Source: Mesorhizobium_A sp041913465
GTDB lineage: Bacteria > Pseudomonadota > Alphaproteobacteria > Rhizobiales > Rhizobiaceae
Direction: 5' to 3'
DNA: 64,000 bases
Assembly (NCBI GenBank): GCA_041913465.1
Contig: JAYSFJ010000004.1
Location: 248,001-312,000 of the forward strand
This document shows positions 1-7,262 of the stretch, piece after piece (within the stretch, counting starts at the first letter, position 1; every line of letters begins with the position of its first letter). The notes under the pieces were generated by a model. The model did no database searches. It worked only from the letters and a program-made list of their open reading frames with translations, and was not told where the DNA came from. The translations under genes and the position numbers were made by a program.

Positions 1-993
1 GCCCCGGCCGGTGCGCAGCGTCATCGCGCCCCCGCATTTGGCGCAGAAGCAAATGCCGGTCAGAAGCGTGGGGCCACTCGACACGCGCGCGGGTGTCACC
101 ATGGGATTGCGGGATTTGAGGCGGGCTTGCACCGCATCGAAAATCTCGCGCTCGATCAAGGGCGGCACCGCCATGATGGCGACTTCGCTTTCGGGCTTCT
201 TCTCCCGATCCTTGTGCGAGCGGGTGTTGAACCTGTGCTCCCCGATATAGGTGGTGCGGGTCAGAATGGCGTGGATTTGCGCCAGCCCCCAGCGTCCGCC
301 GTCTCGGGTGAAGATGCGGCGCTCGTTGAGGTAGGTCGCAATGGCCTTGACGCCCATCGCGCCGGCCGTGCCGTCGCCTTCAAGGAACAGGCGATAGATC
401 AACCGCACGGTGTCGGCGTGCAGCGGGTCGATCTCCAGTTTCTTCTTGATCTTCGATCCACGCTGCTCGGCCGCGACGATGCGGTAGCCGATGGGCGGCC
501 GTGCGCCGTTCCAGAAGCCTTGCCGGGCGTTCTCGTTCATGGCGCGCAGGACGTGCTTGGCGTTCTCCTTGGATTGATATTCGTCGAATAGCGCCATGAT
601 CTGCCGCATCATCTGGTGCATGGGATCGTCGCCCATCTCCTGCGTGATAGACACGAGCTTGACGCCGTTCTTCGCCAGCTTCCTGACGTAGAACTCCATC
701 TCGAAGTGATCGCGGAAGAAGCGCGAGAAGCTATGCACCACGACAATATCGAAGGGCGCGGGCTTTGACGTGCCCGCCTCGATCATGCGCTGGAACTCGG
801 GGCGCTTGTCATTGGTGGCGGTTGCGCCCGGTTCAACATAAGTCTCAACGAGCTGATAGCCGCGTTGCTCGCAATAGGCTTCACCCTGCCGCTTCTGGTC
901 GGGAATGGAAATGTCATGCTCGGCTTGCCGGGCAGTCGAGACGCGCAGGTAGAGGGCGGCGCGGGCGGTAGTGGTTGGGTTGTGAATGTTCAT
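1..993 (-). CDS. Serine recombinase (resolvase/integrase family), 3' end outside the window
   Basis: The reading frame opens at the ATG at 993 and stays open to base 1 (331 codons), so the C-terminus is missing. The N-terminus has the resolvase/invertase catalytic signature ALYLRVSTARQAE, with the nucleophilic Ser about residue 19, followed by a fold ending in an IMALFDEYQSKENA helix. A recombinase DNA-binding domain (NGARPPIGYRI, then the YLNERRIFTRDGGRWG segment) and the start of a zinc ribbon (CFCAKCGGAM) follow. This order is typical of large serine recombinases that integrate or excise mobile elements, so it is the probable ICE integrase. It starts 3 bp after the stop of the upstream antitoxin-like gene and is probably cotranscribed with it. 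Confidence 0.9.
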   Translation of the reverse strand, partial: MNIHNPTTTARAALYLRVSTARQAEHDISIPDQKRQGEAYCEQRGYQLVETYVEPGATATNDKRPEFQRMIEAGTSKPAPFDIVVVHSFSRFFRDHFEMEFYVRKLAKNGVKLVSITQEMGDDPMHQMMRQIMALFDEYQSKENAKHVLRAMNENARQGFWNGARPPIGYRIVAAEQRGSKIKKKLEIDPLHADTVRLIYRLFLEGDGTAGAMGVKAIATYLNERRIFTRDGGRWGLAQIHAILTRTTYIGEHRFNTRSHKDREKKPESEVAIMAVPPLIEREIFDAVQARLKSRNPMVTPARVSSGPTLLTGICFCAKCGGAMTLRTGRG

Positions 994-995
994 GG

Positions 996-1388
996 TCAGC
1001 CTCCCATAGCTTTCTTTGCCTTGGGGCGGTCGATCAGGGGCAACGCCAACTCCACCCGGTCATGCACCACCTTAGGCGCAAGCTTGCGCCCATGCCCCGG
1101 TTCAAGCCGCACAAGGCCGTAGCTCTCCATGGTTTTCAGGGTGCGTGACAGATTGGAGCCGGCCCGGCCGGTAATTTCCGCCAGTTCCTCCAGTGAGGCC
1201 GGGGCTTTCTCGGCGATGATGCTCAGTAGCTCGCGGTTGCCGGCCGACAGCACCTTGGCGAAGGATTCGGTCGAGGTGAACCACACCTTCGGATCGCCGG
1301 GCGCGGGCTTTTCCTCGCCGCGCGCGATCCGCATGGTGCGCGCCTTCATTTCTTCATAGTCGGCAATCCCGACTTTCAATGTGGTCAT
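996..1388 (-). CDS. TumA-like antitoxin / HVO_A0114-family winged-helix DNA-binding protein
   Basis: A 130-residue protein. Residues about 50-110 form a winged helix-turn-helix (LSAGNRELLSIIAEK, then SLEELAEITGRAGSNLSRTL and MESYGLVRL), as in the HVO_A0114 family of putative DNA-binding proteins. The ATG at 1388 overlaps the stop of the toxin-like gene (ATGA), so the two are translationally coupled in toxin-first order. The frame extends further upstream, but that part is out of frame with the real upstream gene, so it was trimmed. Known family members pair with DUF6516 (TumE) proteins. The likely role is autoregulating antitoxin; this is inferred from family and pairing. Confidence 0.75.
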   Translation of the reverse strand: MTTLKVGIADYEEMKARTMRIARGEEKPAPGDPKVWFTSTESFAKVLSAGNRELLSIIAEKAPASLEELAEITGRAGSNLSRTLKTMESYGLVRLEPGHGRKLAPKVVHDRVELALPLIDRPKAKKAMGG

Positions 1389-1738
1389 AGGGCACCTCGC
1401 TCCTTCAACACCGCGTCCACCGCCTGCCAGAAGTCGGCCAGCAGCGTGGCCGCATCCTCGTAGGCGTAAGGCTTCACGGTCTGGAGGCGGTGCCGATGGT
1501 CCATCGGCTCGCCGCGTCTGCCTCGGCCGACCGGATGGGCATTGTCGAAGCCGACCAGCCGTTCGCCCGAAGGCCCGTGAAGCGTGAGCGAGTAATCGAG
1601 ACCGTGCGGCTTTTCCGGCGAGGCCGGAACGCGGGTGACGACGAACTTCACCCAATGGCCGCCCTCGGGATCGACAAAGAGCATCTGTCCGTCGAGGTCC
1701 AGAAGCGTGTCGAGGCCCGGATCACGATGCCCGCTCAA
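1385..1738 (-). CDS. TumE-like toxin (DUF6516 family)
   Basis: A 117-residue protein. It shows the family pattern of a short beta-rich N-terminus (GGHWVKFVVTRVPASPEKPHG, then LDYSLTLH) followed by GERLVGFDNAHPVG, an HRH-containing segment and a helical C-terminus (LADFWQAVDAVLKE). DUF6516 proteins are annotated as TumE toxins of toxin-antitoxin pairs. It overlaps the gene before it by 4 bp and the TumA-like gene after it by 4 bp, so the three are read as one unit leading into the recombinase. Its probable job is element maintenance. Confidence 0.7.
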   Translation of the reverse strand: MSGHRDPGLDTLLDLDGQMLFVDPEGGHWVKFVVTRVPASPEKPHGLDYSLTLHGPSGERLVGFDNAHPVGRGRRGEPMDHRHRLQTVKPYAYEDAATLLADFWQAVDAVLKERGAL

Positions 1739-2052
1739 GTTCTTTTCCTATCAGTCTGTGATAGGTATTGCAAGCCGTCATTCGGCTTTCTCGGGTTCAA
1801 GAGTTCGTCGAACACATCGCCGAACCAACGCTCAAACACGTCAATCTCGGCTTCGGTGACGGGAACGTCTTCGGGCCAATCGTCGGTGATACGCATCCTC
1901 TGTCCATCCGGGCCGAGAAGTGGCATGTCGCCGGTTCGCGCCCGGTCGTCCGGCGTAGGATCGTCGGCGTAGTCGAACAGATCGTCGGGAAGTGGTTCGG
2001 GGATCGACTGTCGCGGTCGCCCTTTGCGGGCGCGGCGGCGCTCTGCGCACAT
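1735..2052 (-). CDS. Small acidic hypothetical protein
   Basis: A 105-residue protein, basic at the N-terminus (MCAERRRARKGRPRQ) and acidic in the rest (for example DDWPEDVPVTEAEIDVFERW). The start at 2052 is preceded by a strong AAGGAGG ribosome site, the only good one in this operon, and its stop overlaps the TumE-like start. No family recognised. It is the first gene of the four-gene unit ending in the serine recombinase and might be a further regulator or accessory antitoxin; that is only positional inference. Confidence 0.6.
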   Translation of the reverse strand: MCAERRRARKGRPRQSIPEPLPDDLFDYADDPTPDDRARTGDMPLLGPDGQRMRITDDWPEDVPVTEAEIDVFERWFGDVFDELLNPRKPNDGLQYLSQTDRKRT

Positions 2053-2104
2053 GGAATCCTCCTTGGTTCTGGCGGATTCCGGGGCGCTATAGGCCCCGGA
2101 ATTA

Positions 2105-2177
2105 GGCGAACCATGGAGGGCAGTCGGCGGCCTGTAGCGTGCCGCATTTGCGCCTATGCGCTGGCGGCACCCCTGCC
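2105..2177. repeat. Hairpin-bearing dispersed element, copy A
   Basis: A stretch of about 70 bp in the gap between the recombinase operon and the conjugation genes matches a stretch at 28577-28651 in the same orientation. Its core is a perfect inverted repeat, GTGCCGC/GCGGCAC, 18 bases apart, with a second self-complementary GCGC pair inside. The copies differ inside the arms in a way that keeps the inner stem possible. Function unknown. Confidence 0.65.
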
Positions 2178-2186
2178 GGAATGGGG

Positions 2187-2408
2187 TTAGCTGGAGGCTC
2201 GCCGCGCCTTGGCGAAACCGCGATCCGTGGCGATGAAGTGTTGAAGCATCGGAACGATGAGCTTGGCGGGATCGGCAACGGGCTGGCCGCTCTCGCGGGC
2301 CAGTACCTCGGCATAGGCGATCAGATCGCGGTGAGGCGGCGCGGGCAGTTCCACCGTCACCTTGACAGGCTTGTCGTCGGGCAGCGGGCCGAGTTTCAGT
2401 TTCGTCAT
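2187..2408 (-). CDS. DUF2274 protein, last gene of the trb operon
   Basis: A 73-residue protein beginning MTKLKLGPLPDDKPVK, with the DUF2274 pattern (KVTVELPAPPHRDLIAYAE, then LIVPMLQHFIATDRGF). The family regularly follows trbI in Tn4371-like ICEs and related plasmids. The ATG lies 3 bp after the trbI stop. Exact function in mating-pair formation is unknown. Confidence 0.85.
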   Translation of the reverse strand: MTKLKLGPLPDDKPVKVTVELPAPPHRDLIAYAEVLARESGQPVADPAKLIVPMLQHFIATDRGFAKARRASS

Positions 2409-2410
2409 GG

Positions 2411-3538
2411 TCAACCTCCTGCCGGCTCGAACACAAGATCGCGGGTGACGATGATCCTGACCGGGAAGCCGGGCCGGATGGTGAGCGTCGGCGCAACCTG
2501 CAACTGGCGCTGGACGATCTGCTGGCCCGCCTGATTGACGGTATCCTGCGCGCCGTCGCGGATAGCCCGGATAAGCCGGTCCTCGTCGCTCGTCGCCAGC
2601 TCCGTGCCGACTGCGAGCAGCGTGGATAGCCCTGCGGCCTTCATCAGATCCCACCAGTGATAATCGACGCCATCCTCAAGGCCGGCATAGCCGCTGGCAT
2701 CCGCGCCCGGCAGGCGCTCCAGAACTATGGAACGGCCGCCCGGCAGGATCAGGCGATTCCACACCAAGAGCACCCTGCGCTGGCCGAAGGTCACGCCGTC
2801 ATCGTATTGACCGATGATGCGCGTTCCCTGCGGGATCAGGAGCAGCGAGCCGGTTGGGCTGTCATAGACGTTCTCTGTCACCTGCGCGGTGATCTGGCCG
2901 GGCAGATCGGAACGGATGCCGGTGATGAGCGCGGCCGGGATCACGGCCCCGGCCTGAAGGATGTAGGGCGAGGCCGGCGGCGTGACGCGATCCGGCGCGA
3001 GGGTCTGCCGATCCACCGGCCCGTTGAGAAACGCCGCGTGGCGATCCTGTGTCGCGGGCTGCCCGCCGAGGCCAAGCCCGGCAAGGCCGGGCATGGCCGT
3101 TCCTGCCGGCGCACCTGTGCGCGGGCCGGACTGGAAGAACACATTGCTCAAGCGCGCGGCTTCTTCCTCGGCGCGGCGGCGTTCTTCCTCTGGATCGACG
3201 GCGGGCGTCGCCATAACGGGCGGCGCGACTGGTTGTCCCCGGTTCTGCGCGTCGAGAATGGGGCGGCCCAAATCTCCGGGCAGCGCGGGGCCGAGCACCG
3301 GCCCGCTATAGTCGCTCGGCAGGCCCGCCAGCCCATCGGCAGTTTGCCGGTTGTTGGTCGAATAGAGTTCTTCGCCGCCCGGTCCTGCGTCGCGGGTCTG
3401 GAGCGCGTAGATCAGTGCGCCGCCGATGCCGAGCAAGGCGACCGCGCCGACGCCTGCCAGCATCTTGCGCGACAGGCGGGTGACGCGGGGCGATTCAGCG
3501 CGCAGGCGCATGGGGGCTGCGGTATTGGTATCGCTCAT
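2411..3538 (-). CDS. trbI: TrbI, VirB10-like core protein of the conjugative T4SS
   Basis: A 375-residue protein. It has a cytoplasmic N-tail, a single membrane segment about residues 25-45 (MLAGVGAVALLGIGGALIYA), a Pro/Ala-rich periplasmic linker and the conserved C-terminal VirB10 domain (ILQAGAVIPAALITGI, IPQGTRIIGQYDDGV, RIVIPGG-type strands). TrbI links the inner membrane to the outer-membrane pore of the mating channel. The start at 3538 overlaps the trbG stop (TAATG). The length is normal for the family. Confidence 0.93.
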   Translation of the reverse strand: MSDTNTAAPMRLRAESPRVTRLSRKMLAGVGAVALLGIGGALIYALQTRDAGPGGEELYSTNNRQTADGLAGLPSDYSGPVLGPALPGDLGRPILDAQNRGQPVAPPVMATPAVDPEEERRRAEEEAARLSNVFFQSGPRTGAPAGTAMPGLAGLGLGGQPATQDRHAAFLNGPVDRQTLAPDRVTPPASPYILQAGAVIPAALITGIRSDLPGQITAQVTENVYDSPTGSLLLIPQGTRIIGQYDDGVTFGQRRVLLVWNRLILPGGRSIVLERLPGADASGYAGLEDGVDYHWWDLMKAAGLSTLLAVGTELATSDEDRLIRAIRDGAQDTVNQAGQQIVQRQLQVAPTLTIRPGFPVRIIVTRDLVFEPAGG

Positions 3539-4935
3539 TAGGACGATCCTCCCGTGGTCGTGCTGGCTGGTTCTGCTGCGGCCTGCGTCGGGTTGGTGCG
3601 GACGATCCTGACGACCTGCTGGCGGTTGCCGCTGCCAAGGCGCAGCTCGGCCGCGCCGAACAGGCGGTCCACGATCAGGACGTTCTGGTGGATGCGGGAA
3701 TTGACGATTTGCGGCTCGCCGTTCGCGCCAAGCACGAAGATCGGCGGCATTTCGCCCTGCACGATCCCGGCCGGGAAGACGACATAGACGCGGCGGCCAT
3801 CGTCGAAGACGGAGACGGGCCGCCACGGCGGGCTGTCGCCCTGCACCTGCAATCCGTAGCGATAGTTCCGCGCCGCCTCGGCCGGGATGATCGGCGCGGC
3901 CGGAACGGTCTGGCGCTGGCCCGGCGTTGCGGGATAGGCCCATGCCACGGCGGGCATGTAGAGCGATTCCCGCGCGCGCAGCTCGAGCATGTAGGTGCGC
4001 CGGTCGGTGGTGACGACAAGGTTGGTCGAAATGTCCGGCCGCGTCGGCTTCACGAGAATATGGACACGGCGGTTTGCGCCGCTGCCGCTCTCGGTGTCGC
4101 CGATGATCCAGCGGGCGGTGTCGCCCGCCGCAATCGGCCCCGCGCCTGTCAGGCTCTCGCCCGGCTCCAGCGCGATCGTCGTGATCTGCCCGACTGCGGC
4201 ATAGACCTGATAGAGCGCGCCTTCCGACCACGGATAAATCTGGATGGCGTTGTAGTAACCTTCGCGGCGCGGCTCGACGCGAGCGGCTGCATTGGCGTTC
4301 TCGACGCGGCCGGTCGGCGTGCCGGCAGCCGTGCCGCCGCGTGCGACGGTCCATGCCGGTGGCGTATGCAACGGCCGGGGCGTGTTGTCGGCTGCTGCCG
4401 CCTGCACGGTCGGCAGCGGCGGCACGCTTGCATCGTAGCTGAATTGCGGCGTCCGGTTGGTGGCGCAGCCTGCCAAAGTAATTGCAAACGCCGTCGCAAA
4501 AATCGCATAGGTTAGCGACTTCAGGATCAGTAAGGAGGAATCGACAGAATGGATTCTGTGCCGACGATTATTGCCCGGTATATCGACGCCTACAACAGGA
4601 TGAATGTTCAGGCGATGCTCGACTGCCTGTCGGGCGACGTTCGGTTTATCAACAGATCGAACGGAGAGACGACGAACGAAACGCACGGGATCGAGGCATT
4701 CCGCGCGCTGGCGGAACAGGGCGTCCAGTTGTTTGCTGAAAGAGAACAGACGATCCTCGACTGTATCGCGATAGACGACCGTGCAGCCGTGCGCATCGGC
4801 TATCGCGCCAAGGTCAAGACCGACCTGCCCAATGGCTGGAAGGCCGGGCAGGAGATCGAGATGACGGGCACCTCGTTTTTCATGATCTCCGAGGGAAAGA
4901 TCAGCGAGGTGATTGATGCAAGCTGAAGTTTTCAT
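3538..4935 (-). CDS. trbG: TrbG (VirB9-like), 5' end displaced by an insertion
   Basis: The functional TrbG sequence runs from about 4521 down to 3538 (about 328 residues). It has a lipoprotein-type signal (TYAIFATAFAITLAGC, Cys at the cleavage site), a beta-rich VirB9 domain (GYYNAIQIYPWSEGALYQVY, VHILVKPTRPDISTNL) and a C-terminal strand set (NSRIHQNVLIVDRLFGAAEL). The normal ATG that would overlap the trbF stop is separated from it by an inserted SnoaL gene. The codon in the original start position is now CTG (4524). The insertion is a multiple of three once its duplicated TTCA is counted, and the antisense frame through it is open, so the old ATG at 4935 still reads in frame into TrbG with about 137 extra residues. 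Which start is used, and whether export still works, cannot be decided by reading. Confidence 0.8.
   Translation of the reverse strand: MKTSACINHLADLSLGDHEKRGARHLDLLPGLPAIGQVGLDLGAIADAHGCTVVYRDTVEDRLFSFSKQLDALFRQRAECLDPVRFVRRLSVRSVDKPNVARQAVEHRLNIHPVVGVDIPGNNRRHRIHSVDSSLLILKSLTYAIFATAFAITLAGCATNRTPQFSYDASVPPLPTVQAAAADNTPRPLHTPPAWTVARGGTAAGTPTGRVENANAAARVEPRREGYYNAIQIYPWSEGALYQVYAAVGQITTIALEPGESLTGAGPIAAGDTARWIIGDTESGSGANRRVHILVKPTRPDISTNLVVTTDRRTYMLELRARESLYMPAVAWAYPATPGQRQTVPAAPIIPAEAARNYRYGLQVQGDSPPWRPVSVFDDGRRVYVVFPAGIVQGEMPPIFVLGANGEPQIVNSRIHQNVLIVDRLFGAAELRLGSGNRQQVVRIVRTNPTQAAAEPASTTTGGSS
4524..4934. other. Inserted 407-bp segment with duplicated TTCA at the trbF/trbG junction
   Basis: TTCA occurs at 4520-4523 and again at 4931-4934. 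Removing the segment from 4524 to 4930 plus one TTCA restores a classic overlap in which the trbF stop TGA overlaps the trbG ATG, followed directly by AAGTCGCTAACC of trbG. This indicates insertion with a 4-bp target duplication. The insert holds one plus-strand gene and almost nothing else. No terminal inverted repeats, transposase or integron attC-like site were seen. Confidence 0.7.
4549..4926 (+). CDS. SnoaL / NTF2-like small protein inserted between trbF and trbG
   Basis: A 125-residue protein of the NTF2/SnoaL alpha+beta cone fold. The N-terminal helix IIARYIDAYNRMNVQAML is followed by CLSGDVRFINR, a GIEAFRAL helix and C-terminal strands (GTSFFMISEGKISEVIDAS). Such proteins are ligand-binding or isomerase-type small enzymes, and the substrate is not predictable. 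A strong AAGGAGGA ribosome site lies 10 bases before the ATG. It is the only plus-strand gene inside the minus-strand trb operon and is clearly a late arrival. No promoter of its own is obvious in the roughly 25 bp in front. Confidence 0.85.
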   Translation: MDSVPTIIARYIDAYNRMNVQAMLDCLSGDVRFINRSNGETTNETHGIEAFRALAEQGVQLFAEREQTILDCIAIDDRAAVRIGYRAKVKTDLPNGWKAGQEIEMTGTSFFMISEGKISEVIDAS

Positions 4936-5621
4936 TGGCTCATCTCTCGCGACCACGAAATTGCATTGACGTAGATGCCAAGGGGATTGGCGCGCAGTCG
5001 CTCGGCATCGCGCGGGGTCTGGATCACGATGGTCAGGATGGCGGTCCATCGCTCGGTCGTGGAGAGCTGGCCGTTCTCGTAGTGCCGCTCCACCCACGAC
5101 ACGCGGAAGGAATCCGGCGATGCCCGGATGACCGATGACACTTCGATGGCGACCTGTTGGCGGCCAACCTTGGTGAAGGGGTCATTGGCGCGGGCGTAGT
5201 CGTTCAATGCCGCCGCGCCGCGATCCGTGGTCCACTCATAGGCGCGAAGCCAGTTCTGGCGGACAATGATCGCGTCGGCCGGGATCGCGCGGACCTGCTC
5301 GATGAATCGGCCGAGATGGAAAGCAATCTGCGGATCGGTCGGCCGATAGTCGGCATTGGCGGGCGCGACGGTCTGCGCCTGACCGAGATCATCGAGTTGC
5401 ACTACCCACGGCACCACGGTCCCGCGCGCGGACTGCCACACCAGCGCCGAGGCGAAGCCGGCCGAAAGGATCAGCGAACCGAACGCCATGAGCCGCCAGT
5501 TTTTCGCCTGCACGCGGGCCGAGCCGATACGCTCGTCCCATGCCTGCGCCGCCTTCTGATAGGGCGTCTCGGGTTCGGGCGATTTGCCGTAATGGGTGGC
5601 TGGTCGTTTGAAGATGCTCAT
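4932..5621 (-). CDS. trbF: TrbF, VirB8-like inner-membrane T4SS protein
   Basis: A 229-residue protein. It has a short cytoplasmic N-terminus (FKRPATHYGKSPEPETPYQ), one membrane helix about residues 45-65 (LMAFGSLILSAGFASALVW) and a periplasmic VirB8 domain (RVSWVERHYENGQLSTTERW, ending in LRANPLGIYVNAISWSRE). It overlaps trbL by 4 bp (ATGA). VirB8-type proteins nucleate assembly of the channel. The C-terminus is intact: the neighbouring insertion leaves the stop codon in place. Confidence 0.93.
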   Translation of the reverse strand: MSIFKRPATHYGKSPEPETPYQKAAQAWDERIGSARVQAKNWRLMAFGSLILSAGFASALVWQSARGTVVPWVVQLDDLGQAQTVAPANADYRPTDPQIAFHLGRFIEQVRAIPADAIIVRQNWLRAYEWTTDRGAAALNDYARANDPFTKVGRQQVAIEVSSVIRASPDSFRVSWVERHYENGQLSTTERWTAILTIVIQTPRDAERLRANPLGIYVNAISWSREMSQ

Positions 5622-6979
5622 GAGCGGTCACTTTCGGAAAGGTTGATGGAGGAACCAGAACCGTGGCCGTCGCCGGAACGCACCGCATGGGCGGTCATAG
5701 TGGTGCCGTGGTTGAGGGCCTGCGAGCGGCGCATCTGCTGCGCCCATGCGGGCGGGCTGCCGACCGGGCCGGACGCTGCTGCGGCGGGATTGGCGTTCGT
5801 GCCGCCGACCGTGCCCATGGTCGAGCTGCCGCCCGACGCGCCGAAACCGGCTTTCGCACCAGCGGAGTAGCTGGATTTGACGGATTCGCTGGCGCGCGCG
5901 GCGGCGCGTTTGAGGGGCGAGATGGCCGCCGATCCTGCGGCTCGCGCGACGCCGCCGAGGCCGGAGGCGACACCGGCCGCACCGGACTGGCCGAGCGCGC
6001 CGACGCTATAGGCTGCGGTTGCTGCGCCCGCGGCCGTCGCGCCGCCGCGGACGGCCGCGGTCCCACCGGAGAGGGCGGCAGCACCACCTTTGGCGGCGAG
6101 CATGGCCCCGCCGCCAGCGGCGACGCCTGCACCTGCGACCGCAAGGCCGGTTCCCACGGCTGCGCCCGCGCCGAGTTGCGGGCCGCCAGAGACGATGCCG
6201 TTGGCGATACCGGGACCGAAGATGCCGAGGCCGAGCAGAGACAGCGCGGCAAGCACAATCGCCATGGCCTCGTCGATGGTCGGGGTTGCCCCGCCGAAAC
6301 CGGCCGTGAATTGCGAAAACAAGGTGCTGCCTATGCCGATGATGACGGCGAGCACCAAGACCTTGATGCCGGACGACACTACGTTGCCCAAAACCTTCTC
6401 GGCCATGAACGCGGTCTTGCCGAACAGGCCGAAGGGGATCAGCACGAAGCCGGCCAGCGTGGTCAGCTTGAACTCGATCAGCGTCACGAAAAGTTGGATC
6501 GCCAAAATGAAAAACGCGAGCACCACAAGCGCCCACGCGAACAGCAGGCACGCGATCTGAATGAAATTCTCGAAGAAGGCGATCCAGCCCATCAGGTCGG
6601 AAATGGAATCGAGCAGCGGCCGGCCGGCATCAAGGCCGGTCTGCGCCACGCGGCCCGGCCGCATCAGATCGGAAACGGAAAAGCCGGTACCCGACGCCAT
6701 GAGGCCGAGGCCGGCGAAGCTCTCGAAGACGATGCGGGCGAGGTTGTTCCAATTGCTGATGATGTAGGCGAAGACGCCGACGAACAGCGTCTTCTTGACC
6801 AGCCGCGCGATAATGTCGTCATCTGCGCCCCATGCCCAAAAGAGCGCGGCGAGCGTCACGTCGATGACGATCAGCGTCGTGGCGATGAAGGCGACCTCGC
6901 CGCCGAGCAGGCCAAACCCCGAGTCGATGTAGGAGGTGAAGACCCCGAGAAAATTGTCGATGACGCCCGTGTTGCCCAT
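5618..6979 (-). CDS. trbL: TrbL, polytopic VirB6-like channel protein
   Basis: A 453-residue protein. The N-terminal 260 residues carry about six hydrophobic segments (for example VAFIATTLIVIDVTLAALFW, IACLLFAWALVVLAFFILAI, VLVLAVIIGIGSTLF). A long Gly/Ala-rich region (residues about 270-390) and a polar tail with a Met/Gln-rich AWAQQMRRSQALN stretch follow. This layout is standard for TrbL of P-type conjugation systems. It overlaps trbF by 4 bp and follows the trbK-like gene by 2 bp. Confidence 0.92.
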   Translation of the reverse strand: MGNTGVIDNFLGVFTSYIDSGFGLLGGEVAFIATTLIVIDVTLAALFWAWGADDDIIARLVKKTLFVGVFAYIISNWNNLARIVFESFAGLGLMASGTGFSVSDLMRPGRVAQTGLDAGRPLLDSISDLMGWIAFFENFIQIACLLFAWALVVLAFFILAIQLFVTLIEFKLTTLAGFVLIPFGLFGKTAFMAEKVLGNVVSSGIKVLVLAVIIGIGSTLFSQFTAGFGGATPTIDEAMAIVLAALSLLGLGIFGPGIANGIVSGGPQLGAGAAVGTGLAVAGAGVAAGGGAMLAAKGGAAALSGGTAAVRGGATAAGAATAAYSVGALGQSGAAGVASGLGGVARAAGSAAISPLKRAAARASESVKSSYSAGAKAGFGASGGSSTMGTVGGTNANPAAAASGPVGSPPAWAQQMRRSQALNHGTTMTAHAVRSGDGHGSGSSINLSESDRS

Positions 6980-6981
6980 GG

Positions 6982-7248
6982 TCAGCGCGCCTCGCTGCGA
7001 TCACGGCCGAGGAAGCGGTCGCGGGATTCCGCCCACGCGGCGAGGCAGCCGGCGTCGCTGGCGGCGGCCTCGCCGAGCTGCTGGCAGCGGCGCAGGGTTT
7101 CGCGCAGGGGATCGGCCGGGGGCTGGAAGGCCGGCGCAGGGGGCGGCGCGGAAGGTTCATCCTTCCGCGCCATGTCGATTGCGGTCGCCGTGACGGCGAT
7201 GGCGATGAACACCACGGCCCCGAGCCGGGCCAGCATCTTGCCGTCCAT
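6982..7248 (-). CDS. trbK: Putative entry-exclusion protein TrbK-alt
   Basis: An 88-residue protein with an N-terminal hydrophobic signal/anchor (LGAVVFIAIAVTATAID), a Pro-rich linker and a Cys-containing helical tail (LRRCQQLGEAAASDAGCLAAW). The position between trbJ and trbL and this layout match the TrbK-alt family of Tn4371-like elements, which is assigned to surface or entry exclusion. The assignment is mainly positional. Confidence 0.8.
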   Translation of the reverse strand: MDGKMLARLGAVVFIAIAVTATAIDMARKDEPSAPPPAPAFQPPADPLRETLRRCQQLGEAAASDAGCLAAWAESRDRFLGRDRSEAR

Positions 7249-7262
7249 GGCGAGCCTCCCGG

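Noticed and set aside
4524..4930. SnoaL segment as an integron gene cassette
   Set aside because: Only about four bases follow the stop codon and no attC-like inverted site is visible; the TTCA duplication suggests another mechanism.
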